From NCBI GenBank assembly GCA_020444505.1, contig JAHLKU010000011.1:1-59310 (forward strand): DNA of 59,310 nucleotides, written 5' to 3'. How positions within the stretch are numbered: the first letter of the stretch is position 1; each line of letters begins with the position of its first letter. Under the pieces are notes generated by a model. The model searched no databases. It saw nothing but the letters and a program-made list of their open reading frames with translations, and was not told the origin of the DNA. A program made the position numbers and the translations under genes. Positions 44,681 through 52,327 of the stretch are shown one piece after another. This DNA comes from Actinomycetota bacterium. Its GTDB lineage: Bacteria; Actinomycetota; Acidimicrobiia; Spongiisociales; UBA11373.

Positions 44681-45580
44681 GTGGACGCCGCCGTCGCCGC
44701 CGAGGGGCTGACCAAGTCGTACGGGCCCCATCGCGGGGTGGCCGACCTCGACCTGGAGGTCGGGCCGGGGGAGGTGTTCGGCTACCTGGGCCCCAACGGG
44801 TCGGGCAAGACCACCACCATCCGCCTCCTCCTCGACCTGCTCCGCCCCACCAGCGGCTCGGTGAGGGTGCTGGGCCGCGATCCGCGCCGCGACGGCCCGG
44901 CGCTGCGGCGCGAGATCGGCTACCTGCCCGGCGACCTGGCCTTCTACGACCGGATGACCGGCGCCGAGGTGCTCGCCTACCTGGGGCACCTGCGGGGCAT
45001 CGACGGCCCCGCCGCTGCGGCGCCGATCGCAGGCCGCCTCGACCTCGACCTGTCGCGTCCGGTCCGGGACCTCAGCACCGGCAACCGCCAGAAGCTCGGG
45101 ATCGCCCAGGCGCTGATGCACCGCCCCCGGCTGCTGATCCTCGACGAGCCGACGGCCGGGCTCGACCCGCTGGTGCAACGCGCCTTCTACGACATGGTCC
45201 GCGCCGCCCGCGACGAGGGGGCGACCGTGTTCCTGTCGTCCCACGTGCTCGGTGAGGTGGAGCGCATCGCCGACCGCGTCGGCATCATCCGCGAGGGCCG
45301 CATGGTCGTGGTGGAGAGCCTGGAGGGGCTCCGGGCCAAGGCGTTGCGGACCTTCGAGGTGCGGTTCGCCGCCCCGGTGGAGGCGGCCGGGTTCGCAGGC
45401 ATCCCCGGCGTGGACGACGTGACCGTGGACGGCACCGTGCTGCACTGCACGGTGGCCGGCCCGGCGGGGCCGCTGATGCGGGCCGCCGCCCGCCACGAGA
45501 TCGTCAACGTGGTGAGCCGCGACGCCGACCTGGAGGATCTCTTCCTCCGCACCTACGAGGGGGCCGGCGATGCTGCGTGA
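44681..45580 (+). CDS. ABC-2 exporter ATP-binding protein
   Basis: A 299-aa ATPase with Walker A GPNGSGKTT, signature LSTGNRQKLG, Walker B LLILDEPTAGLDPL and a DUF4162-like C-terminal region (about 215-299). The GTG start is placed 6 nt after TAACCT and looks leaderless. Its end overlaps the permease gene by 11 nt, so the two are one exporter. The substrate is unknown. Confidence 0.92.
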   Translation: MDAAVAAEGLTKSYGPHRGVADLDLEVGPGEVFGYLGPNGSGKTTTIRLLLDLLRPTSGSVRVLGRDPRRDGPALRREIGYLPGDLAFYDRMTGAEVLAYLGHLRGIDGPAAAAPIAGRLDLDLSRPVRDLSTGNRQKLGIAQALMHRPRLLILDEPTAGLDPLVQRAFYDMVRAARDEGATVFLSSHVLGEVERIADRVGIIREGRMVVVESLEGLRAKALRTFEVRFAAPVEAAGFAGIPGVDDVTVDGTVLHCTVAGPAGPLMRAAARHEIVNVVSRDADLEDLFLRTYEGAGDAA

Positions 45581-46379
45581 CGTCTTCCGGGCCGAGATCT
45601 GGCAGCGGCGGCGCGCCACCGCGTGGTGGCTGTTGGGGGGGTTCTGCTATCTGGTGTTCATCGGGGCGGTGTACCCCACCATCCGCAGCAGCGCCGGCCA
45701 GATCGACGCCCTGCTCGAGGGCTACCCCGACATCTTCAAGGCGGTGTTCGGCGTGGGCGACGGCCTCTCCTACGCCAGCCCGGAGGGATTCCTCCACCTG
45801 CAGGTGTTCTCGCTGGTGCTTCCCCTCGTGCTGCTGTCGTACGCCATCGGGTTGGGCGCCAAGGCGATCGCCGGCGAGGAGGAGTCCGGTCAACTGGACC
45901 TGGTGCTCGCCACCCCGATCACCCGCCGCTCTGTGGTCGTGCAGAAGGCGGCGGCCGTCGCCGTGCACGTCGCCGCCCTGGCGGCGGTGATGACGCTGGC
46001 GCTGCTGGCCGACGGCGCCCTGTTCTTCGACGGCGGCGTGCCGGTGTCCCGCCTCGCCGGGGCCATGCTGAGTGCGGTGCTGCTGGCCGTGCTGTTCGGC
46101 ACGGCGGCGCTGGCCGTCGGAGCCGGGACCGGGCGGCGCTCGGTGGCGGTGGGAGCCACGTCGGGCGCCGCGCTGGCGGCGTACCTGGTGTTCACCCTCT
46201 CCGCCCTGGTGCCCTGGCTGCGGGGGGCGGCGCGCTGGTCGCCGTTCCACTACTACAACCGTGCCCAGCCGATCCGGTTCGGCATCGACTGGACGGACGC
46301 CGCCGTCCTGGCCGGACTGGCCTGCCTCGCCCTCGTGGCCGCGGTGATCCTCTTCGACCGCAGGGACGTCGGGACGTGA
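45570..46379 (+). CDS. ABC-2 exporter permease
   Basis: A 269-aa membrane protein of the ABC-2 type. EEESGQLDLVLATPITRRSV is the typical cytoplasmic coupling segment after the second helix; further helices follow, ending in the aromatic RWSPFHYYNRAQPIRFGIDW loop common to this group. Overlaps the ATPase gene. Convergent with rsgA. Confidence 0.9.
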   Translation: MLRDVFRAEIWQRRRATAWWLLGGFCYLVFIGAVYPTIRSSAGQIDALLEGYPDIFKAVFGVGDGLSYASPEGFLHLQVFSLVLPLVLLSYAIGLGAKAIAGEEESGQLDLVLATPITRRSVVVQKAAAVAVHVAALAAVMTLALLADGALFFDGGVPVSRLAGAMLSAVLLAVLFGTAALAVGAGTGRRSVAVGATSGAALAAYLVFTLSALVPWLRGAARWSPFHYYNRAQPIRFGIDWTDAAVLAGLACLALVAAVILFDRRDVGT

Positions 46380-46396
46380 GGGGCGGGGCACCTCAC
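46376..46396. terminator. Palindrome containing both stop codons
   Basis: GTGAGG-GGCGGGGCA-CCTCAC holds the TGA of the permease gene in one arm and the complementary TGA of rsgA in the other. The stem is only 6 bp, so terminator strength is uncertain. Confidence 0.45.
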
Positions 46397-47502
46397 CAGT
46401 CCTCCTCCGGTACCCCGGAGCGCCGGTAGCGGCGCTTGGAGGTGCGGGTCTCGGTGCGGCGTGCCCGGACGTCGGCGCGCCTCATCTCGTGTTCGACCTC
46501 CCGCTCCAGCTTCCGGTAGCTCTGAAGGCGGCGGGGACTGAGGTCGCCCCGCTCGACCGCGGCGGCGACGGCGCAGCCCGGCTCGCAGCGGTGGCCGCAG
46601 TCCCGGAACCGGCAGCCCGCAGCGAGGGCGTCGATGTCGGGGAACGCGAGGTCGATGCCGGCGCCGCCGTCCGCCAACCCGACGGCCCGCAGGCCCGGGG
46701 TGTCGATGAGGATGGCCCCCGAGGGGGTCACCACCAGTTCGCGCGCCGTCGTCGTGTGCCGGCCCTTGGCGTCCCCTCGACGGGTGGGCCCGGTGTCGAG
46801 CCTGGGCGATCCGAGCAGGCGGTTGGCGAGGGTGGACTTGCCGGCGCCGGACTCGCCCACCAGGGCCGCCGTCGTCCCGGGGGCCAGGAGGCCGGCGAGC
46901 CGGTCCACGCCCTCGCCGGTCGCCCCGCTGAGCGGCACCACCTCGACCCCCGGGGCCGCCGCGGCCACTCCGGTCGTGAAGTCCGTGACGTCGGCGAAGC
47001 CGTCCGCAGCCAGGTCGGTCTTGGTGATCGCGACCACGGGGATCGCGCCGCTCTCCCATGCGATCACCAGCAGCCGCTCGACCCTGCCGGCGCGCAGCGG
47101 CCGGTCGATGCCGACCACGACCAGCACGATGTCCACGTTGGCGGCGAGCACCTGGTACCCGCTCCCGTCGGGATCACCGCGGCGGATGGCCGTGCGCCGG
47201 GGGACGATGGCGGCCAGGCCGAGCCGGCCGTCGGGCCAAGGCTCCAGCGCCGCCCAGTCCCCGGTGGCCGCCGGGGGCGGTTCGGAGCCGGGGGCGCGCG
47301 CGGGCCCGCCCGCCTCACACGGCCGGAGGCCGTGGTCGGTGGCGACGGTGCACCCTCCGCGATCGACCCTGACCACGCGGCCGGGGATGAGCGATGGGCT
47401 CTGGAATGGGTGGTAGGCGGAGGCGACGTCGTCGCTCCAGCCGTAGGGGATGAGGCCGGCGCCGCCCGTGTCGCGGCGCGGCGGGATGGTCGATGGATGC
47501 AA
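46393..47502 (-). CDS. rsgA: Ribosome small subunit-dependent GTPase A
   Basis: A 369-aa circularly permuted GTPase that checks 30S subunit maturation. The motif order is the family's: G4 TKTDL (160-164) before G1 GESGAGKST (216-224) and G3 DTPGL (267-271). An OB-fold precedes (IPGRVVRVDRGGCTV), and the C-terminal zinc site has Cys297, Cys302, His304 and Cys310 (GCRFRDCGHRCEPGC). The start is a TTG at 47502 with GAGGAG 10 nt upstream; no better start is visible without losing N-terminal sequence. The leader (47503-47748) holds no gene, only a CTCCGTC-A-GACGGAG palindrome. Confidence 0.95.
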   Translation of the reverse strand: MHPSTIPPRRDTGGAGLIPYGWSDDVASAYHPFQSPSLIPGRVVRVDRGGCTVATDHGLRPCEAGGPARAPGSEPPPAATGDWAALEPWPDGRLGLAAIVPRRTAIRRGDPDGSGYQVLAANVDIVLVVVGIDRPLRAGRVERLLVIAWESGAIPVVAITKTDLAADGFADVTDFTTGVAAAAPGVEVVPLSGATGEGVDRLAGLLAPGTTAALVGESGAGKSTLANRLLGSPRLDTGPTRRGDAKGRHTTTARELVVTPSGAILIDTPGLRAVGLADGGAGIDLAFPDIDALAAGCRFRDCGHRCEPGCAVAAAVERGDLSPRRLQSYRKLEREVEHEMRRADVRARRTETRTSKRRYRRSGVPEEDW

Positions 47503-47748
47503 CTTCTGAGCACTCCTCGGTGCAGGGGTGCCCGGAACGAGCCTCCGTCAGACGGAGAGAGGACGGCTTCGGAGCACCCGGGATGGCTTGCCGGTGCGCG
47601 AGCGAATCGCTTCGGCGGTCTGGATTGCCACGGGCCCTCCTTTCGAGGTGGTCCCGTCACGGTATCAGGTCCGTCTGTCCCCACCGTCCGGGAATGGCGC
47701 CGCCGCCGCCGAGGTTCCAGTGATCGATCAGTCAACGGAGGTCGGATC

Positions 47749-47955
47749 GTGAAGTTCATCAACGAGGCCGGTTGGGACCGCATCGCCAGGGTCGTCATCG
47801 GCGCCGTGCTCATCTGGCTCGGGTTCGGGGTGGTCGATGGCGGCCTGGGCATCACGCTCGGGATCATCGGGTTCGTCCCGCTGCTGACCGGGCTGGTCGG
47901 CTACTGCCCCCTGTACTCCCTGTTCGAGTTCCGCACCAACAAGGACGCCGCCTGA
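47749..47955 (+). CDS. YgaP-like DUF2892 membrane protein
   Basis: A 68-aa protein with the DUF2892 (YgaP transmembrane) pattern: an amphipathic start (NEAGWDRIARVVIGAVLIWL) and a second helix (GIIGFVPLLTGLVGYCPLYSLFEF), including the conserved GYCPLY Cys. The GTG follows GGAGG. In other bacteria the domain is fused to or near rhodanese proteins and binds sulfur species. Here the next gene, 2 nt away, encodes a thioredoxin-like protein. Confidence 0.88.
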   Translation: MKFINEAGWDRIARVVIGAVLIWLGFGVVDGGLGITLGIIGFVPLLTGLVGYCPLYSLFEFRTNKDAA

Positions 47956-47957
47956 TC

Positions 47958-48434
47958 GTGGCGGCGACGACGGCCGGGCGCGACGGCTCGCGTCCGGCCG
48001 ACCCGCGCCTGGTGGTGGCCGAGTCGCCGTCGTGCGCCGAGTGCCGCCGCCTGGCGCCCGTCGTCGAACGGGTCTCGAGCGGCTACCCCGACGTGACGGT
48101 GGAGCGGTTCGATGTGACCGCCGACCCGCAGCGGGCGCGCAACCTCGGGGTCCGTGCGACGCCCACGCTGATCGGCTACGACGGCGCCGACGAGACCGTC
48201 CGGGTGACCGGCGGCCGCAGCCGCGCCGAGATGGAGTCGCTGTTCGACGCGCTGCGCGCCGGCAGCCCCGCCGCCTCCGGTCCCTCCGGGCTCGACGTCC
48301 GGCTGCGGCTGCTCGCCGGCATCGCCCTGCTCGGTGCCGGGGTGGCGGCGGGGCCGTCGTGGATCCTGATCGGCATCGGCGCCGTGGCGACGGTGCTCGG
48401 CGGCGCCGGGGCCCTGCAGCGCAGACGGCGCTGA
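47958..48434 (+). CDS. Thioredoxin-like protein with C-terminal membrane segment
   Basis: A 158-aa protein. The first about 105 residues form a thioredoxin-like fold: VVAESPSCAECRRLAPVVER holds a CAEC redox site, and VRATPTLIGYDG the cis-Pro. The C-terminus has two hydrophobic helices (LLAGIALLGAGVAAGPSWIL and IGIGAVATVLGGAGAL), so the redox domain is tethered to the membrane on the cytoplasmic side. There is no signal peptide. Operon with the YgaP-like gene suggests a sulfur or redox pair. Confidence 0.75.
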   Translation: MAATTAGRDGSRPADPRLVVAESPSCAECRRLAPVVERVSSGYPDVTVERFDVTADPQRARNLGVRATPTLIGYDGADETVRVTGGRSRAEMESLFDALRAGSPAASGPSGLDVRLRLLAGIALLGAGVAAGPSWILIGIGAVATVLGGAGALQRRRR

Positions 48435-48441
48435 CCGGCGG

Positions 48442-49224
48442 CTACTCCGCCTTCGGCTTCCAGGGGAAGAAGGCGCTGGTGCGGCGGACGTACTCGGCGT
48501 AGCCGGGGCGCCGCTCGCTGATCGTCCGCTCCAGCATCGCCACGCCCGACACCCGCAGCAGCAGGAACGACATCGCCGCCGGCCCGACCGCCGTCCACCA
48601 GGCGCCGCTCTCGGCGGCGATCAGCCAGATGCCCCACCACACCAGGAAGTCGCCGAAGTAGTTGGGGTGGCGGGTGTAGCGCCACAATCCGGCATCCATC
48701 ACCTTGCCGGCGTTGCCGGGATCGGCCTTGAAGCGGGCGAGTTGCAGGTCGCCGATGCCCTCGAACAGCAGGCCAACCAGCCACACCGCCGTCCCTGCCG
48801 CGGCCATCCACCCCAGGGGCGGGCCGTCCGGCACCTGCCCGGCCTGCACCGGCAGGCTCACCACCCAGGCCAGCACCGCCTGGAGCCCGAACACCTGGAT
48901 CAGGCTCCACCACCACCACTTGGCGCCCCAGCGCTCCCGCATGGCCACGTAGCGGTAGTCCTCGCCCTTGCCCAGGTTGCGCCACGCCAGGTAGGCGGCG
49001 AGGCGGCTCCCCCACACGCTCACCAGCACCACCAGCAGCAGGCGCCGGGAGGCCAGCCCGTCGGCGGTCAGGAACGCCGTCCACGCCACGAGCACGAAGA
49101 AGAGCCCCCAGAAGATGTCGACGATGCTGGCGTCGCGCAGCGCCAGCGATGCCAGCCACAGCAGCACGGCGGCGGCGGCGAGCGCCACCCCCGACGCCAC
49201 CAGCACGGTTCCCAGATCGGTCAT
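48442..49224 (-). CDS. DUF1295 membrane protein (steroid-5-alpha-reductase/methyltransferase-like)
   Basis: A 260-aa polytopic membrane protein of DUF1295, related to steroid 5-alpha-reductases and isoprenylcysteine methyltransferases. The cofactor-binding C-terminal motif is complete: GLWRYTRHPNYFGDFLVWWG, then SERRPGYAEYVRRTSAFFPW. At least six hydrophobic segments precede it. It ends 10 nt after the SDR gene begins its own stop region, and the two may be co-transcribed. The substrate is a hydrophobic lipid, not identifiable. Confidence 0.9.
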   Translation of the reverse strand: MTDLGTVLVASGVALAAAAVLLWLASLALRDASIVDIFWGLFFVLVAWTAFLTADGLASRRLLLVVLVSVWGSRLAAYLAWRNLGKGEDYRYVAMRERWGAKWWWWSLIQVFGLQAVLAWVVSLPVQAGQVPDGPPLGWMAAAGTAVWLVGLLFEGIGDLQLARFKADPGNAGKVMDAGLWRYTRHPNYFGDFLVWWGIWLIAAESGAWWTAVGPAAMSFLLLRVSGVAMLERTISERRPGYAEYVRRTSAFFPWKPKAE

Positions 49225-49233
49225 GCCCCTGTT

Positions 49234-50679
49234 CTACTCCCCACAGGCGTACCCGCGCTCCTCTGCCGCCGCCGCCATGCGCGCCGCCATCCTGGGGAAG
49301 ATCATCGAATGGAACGGCGCCATCCCGTACCAGTAGAGCCGCCCGAGCAGGCCCCGCGGTTGGAAGCGGGCGATCTGCACCAGGTCGGACCCGTCGCCGG
49401 TGGGGATGATCCGCCACTCCAGCCACGCCTCGCCGGGCAGACGCATCTCGGCGTGCAGGCGGAGCATCTGGTTCGGGACGATCCGGTCCACCCGCCAGAA
49501 GTCCACCGCCTCACCGGAGCGGAGGTGCTCGGGATGGCGGCGCCCCCGGCGCAGGCCGACGCCGCCGACCAACTGGTCCATCACGCCCCGAACCCGCCAC
49601 GCCCAGCTCATGCCGTAGTAGCCGACGTCGCCGCCGATGCGGGTGCAGGCCCAGAACATGTGGCGGGGGAGGGCCTCGGTGGGGATGACCCGTTCGTCCT
49701 CGTAGACGGTGCCGCCGGACCACTCGGGATCGGCCGGCCCGGGGTGGGCGGGGATGGATTCGGCGTCCGACCAGCGGGTCTCGGTGCCGGCCGGCAGTGC
49801 CTCGAGTGCCCTGCGCACCGCCTCCCGGTACGGGGTGACGCCGAGGCGCGCTCCCTCGGCTCCACCGACCACCACCTCGTGGCGGAGGCTGCGGACCAGG
49901 GGACGCGCCACCTTGGGCGGCAGCGGCGTCACCAGCCCGACCCACAGCGACGACAGGCGCGGCGTCAGCAACGGGACCGGGACGATCCACCGCCGCCGCA
50001 GGCCGGCTTCCTCCGCGTACACCCGCATCATCTCGGTGTAGGTGAGGACGTCGGGGCCGCCCACTTCGATCACGCGGTCCTCGTCGTCGCCGCCGTCCAC
50101 GCACTGCACCAGTATGTCGAGGACGTCGCCGACGGCGATCGGCTGGCACCGGGTGCGCACCCAGCGGGGCGCCACCATCACCGGGAGCACCTCGGTGAGG
50201 TAGCGGAGCATCTCGAACGACAGCGACCCGGATCCGATGATCACCGCCGCCCGCACCTCGGTGACGGGCACCTCGCCTGCGGCCAGCACCCGGCCCACCT
50301 CGTGCCGGCTCGCCAGGTGGGGGGAGAGGCGCTCGTCGTCGGGCCCGAGGCCGCCCAGGTACACGATCCGCCGCAGTCCGGCCCCTGCGGCGGCGCCGGC
50401 GAAGTGCTCGGCGGCGGCGCGGTCGTCGTCGGCGAACGCCTTGCCGGCCGCCATGGAGTGGACCAGGTAGTAGGCGGCGTCGTGCCCGGCGCACGCCTCC
50501 CGCAGGGATGCGGGGTCGAGTGCGTCGCCGCGGGCCACGGCCACCTCGTCGCGCCAGGGGAGGCCGTCGAGTTTCTCGGGATGGCGCGCCAGGCACGTCA
50601 CCTCGTGCCCTGCGGCCAGGAGCCTGGGGACGAGGCGCCCTCCGATGTATCCGGTGGACCCGGTGACGAGGATGCGCAT
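49234..50679 (-). CDS. SDR-family NAD(P)-binding protein with DUF2867 domain
   Basis: A 481-aa protein with an atypical SDR/NmrA N-terminal half (ILVTGSTGYIGGRLVPRLLA, 3-22; dinucleotide-binding GxTGxxG) and a C-terminal DUF2867 half (about 330-481, containing SGEAVDFWRVDRIVPNQMLR and MPGEAWLEW-like LPGEAWLEWRI). Such proteins are widespread in actinobacteria and of unknown reaction. The ATG at 50679 lies 10 nt after a TACGCT box with no ribosome binding site, so the transcript may be nearly leaderless. Confidence 0.9.
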   Translation of the reverse strand: MRILVTGSTGYIGGRLVPRLLAAGHEVTCLARHPEKLDGLPWRDEVAVARGDALDPASLREACAGHDAAYYLVHSMAAGKAFADDDRAAAEHFAGAAAGAGLRRIVYLGGLGPDDERLSPHLASRHEVGRVLAAGEVPVTEVRAAVIIGSGSLSFEMLRYLTEVLPVMVAPRWVRTRCQPIAVGDVLDILVQCVDGGDDEDRVIEVGGPDVLTYTEMMRVYAEEAGLRRRWIVPVPLLTPRLSSLWVGLVTPLPPKVARPLVRSLRHEVVVGGAEGARLGVTPYREAVRRALEALPAGTETRWSDAESIPAHPGPADPEWSGGTVYEDERVIPTEALPRHMFWACTRIGGDVGYYGMSWAWRVRGVMDQLVGGVGLRRGRRHPEHLRSGEAVDFWRVDRIVPNQMLRLHAEMRLPGEAWLEWRIIPTGDGSDLVQIARFQPRGLLGRLYWYGMAPFHSMIFPRMAARMAAAAEERGYACGE

Positions 50680-50750
50680 CGCGCGCGAGAGCGTAGGCCC
50701 GCTCCGAGTGTTACGCCGCGGGGCTACAGCGCGCCCCGGAGTGTTCCGAT

Positions 50751-51902
50751 GTGGGCTGGGAGCACGCCACGAAAGCGAACCGTGTGAGGGTCTGCCACGT
50801 CATCCACGACCTGCGCCGGGGCGGCGCCGAGCACCTGCTGGTCGATCTGGCGGGCGCGGCGGCGGGCGCCGGCCTGGAGATGTCGGTCGTCAGCCTGATG
50901 CCCACCGGCGGGCACGGCTACGCCGACGACCTGCGGCGCGCCGGCGTCGACGTGCGGTCGCTGGACCTCCGCACCCGCTGGGACCCCCTCGCCGGGCGCC
51001 GCCTCGCCGCGCTGCTGGCGGACCGCACGCCCGATCTGCTCCACACCCACCTCAAGCACGCAGACCTGGTGGGGGCGCGGGCGGCGCGGGCGCTCGGCAT
51101 CCCGATGGTGTCGTCGCTGCACGTGGTGGAGGACGCCGTGGGCGCCGTCGGCCGCCTCAAGCGGAGGCTCGCGATGCGCGCCCGGGACCGCGCCGCCGCC
51201 CGGATCGTGGCGGTGTCGTCCGCGCTGCGGGACTGGTACCTGAGCCTGTCGGGGCGCGACCCGTCGTCGGTGGTGGTGCTCCGCAACGGGGTGCCCGCCC
51301 ATCCCCCGGTCTCCCCCGGGGACCGCGCCGCCGGCAGGGAGGCGCTCGGCGTGCCGCCGGAGGCGGTGCTGGCGGCGACGGTGGTGATCCTCCGCCCCGG
51401 CAAGGGGGTGGACGACCTGCTGGCGGCTGCGGCCTCGTTGCCCGCCGGGCCCGACGTCCGCTTCGTGGTAGCCGGCAGCGGTCCCGAGGAGCAGCGCCTG
51501 CGGGACCGCGCCGCCGCACTCGGCCTCGGCGGCAGGGTCACGTTCATCGGCTTCGTCGAGGACGTGGCCGGCCTGCTGGCCGCGGCCGACCTGCTGGTGC
51601 ACCCCAGCCACGCAGATGCACTGGCGACCGCCCTCATCCACGGGATGGCGGCCGGGTTGCCTGCGGTGGCCACCGCGGTGGGCGGGACCCCCGAGTTGAT
51701 CGGCCCCGGGCACGGGATCCTGGTGCCGGCGGCCGACCCGGACGCCCTCGCGGCCGCCGTGGCCGCCCTGGCGTCCGACCCGGAGCGGCGGGCCTCCATG
51801 GGCCGCGCCGCCCGGGAGCGGTTCGACGAGGAGTTCGAGATCGGCGTCTGGGCGTCCCGCCTGGCGGAGATCTACCGCGAGGTGGCGGCCCCCGGGCACT
51901 GA
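50751..51902 (+). CDS. Glycosyltransferase family 4 protein
   Basis: A 383-aa GT-B glycosyltransferase. The acceptor domain starts VCHVIHDLRRGGAEHLLVDL; the donor domain contains VVILRPGKGVDDLLAAAASL, the FVVAGSGPEEQRLRDRAAAL strand, and the family EX7E region in HPSHADALATALIHGMAAGL, where the first Glu is Asp or Ala-like and therefore weak. It would transfer a sugar from a nucleotide donor to a lipid or glycan. The GTG at 50751 has CGGAG upstream; GTG 50784 is an alternative. Confidence 0.88.
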   Translation: MGWEHATKANRVRVCHVIHDLRRGGAEHLLVDLAGAAAGAGLEMSVVSLMPTGGHGYADDLRRAGVDVRSLDLRTRWDPLAGRRLAALLADRTPDLLHTHLKHADLVGARAARALGIPMVSSLHVVEDAVGAVGRLKRRLAMRARDRAAARIVAVSSALRDWYLSLSGRDPSSVVVLRNGVPAHPPVSPGDRAAGREALGVPPEAVLAATVVILRPGKGVDDLLAAAASLPAGPDVRFVVAGSGPEEQRLRDRAAALGLGGRVTFIGFVEDVAGLLAAADLLVHPSHADALATALIHGMAAGLPAVATAVGGTPELIGPGHGILVPAADPDALAAAVAALASDPERRASMGRAARERFDEEFEIGVWASRLAEIYREVAAPGH

Positions 51903-51949
51903 TCGGGGCCGCCGCTATGGTGGCCGGGCCCGTCGGAAGGCTCCCCATC

Positions 51950-52327
51950 GTGCCCGCCTCCATCGTCCTCGCCCCCATCGCCGAAGGCCGCCTCGACGAG
52001 TGGCGCGCCTTCCACGAGGAGCTGACGGGCGCGCGCCGCGGCGAGTGGGCCGAGTCGCAGCGCCGTCGCGGCGTGGCCCGGGAGGCCGTGTTCCTGTGGT
52101 CCGGCCCCGACGGCCCGGTGGCCGTGTACCTGGTGGAGGGCACCGAAGCGGGGGAGGCGCTCGGGGCGCTCGCCGGCAGCACCCATCCCTTCGACGAGTG
52201 GCTGCGGGAGCGGTTCGACGGCCTGCACGCCTCCCTCGACTTCCCGGTTGCGATGAGCGACACGCGGCCGAGGCCCGAGTCGTGGCGCGGGTGGCGCGGC
52301 CTGAGGCGGGGGAGCGGCGGCGGGTGA
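51950..52327 (+). CDS. Small DUF6176-like hypothetical protein
   Basis: A 125-aa protein with repeated charged, Trp-containing segments (EGRLDEWRAFHEELT, EAVFLWSGPDGPVAVYLVEG, HPFDEWLRERFDGLHA). The pattern resembles small ferredoxin-fold monooxygenase-like proteins (DUF6176). It starts at a GTG with GGAAGG upstream; an in-frame ATG at 51917 overlaps a TATGGT box and is less likely. Its stop overlaps the metallopeptidase start by 4 nt. Confidence 0.65.
   Translation: MPASIVLAPIAEGRLDEWRAFHEELTGARRGEWAESQRRRGVAREAVFLWSGPDGPVAVYLVEGTEAGEALGALAGSTHPFDEWLRERFDGLHASLDFPVAMSDTRPRPESWRGWRGLRRGSGGG

Noticed and set aside
47493-47723. Small plus-strand frames in the rsgA leader
   Set aside because: No ribosome binding site or recognisable protein features; they overlap the rsgA start region.
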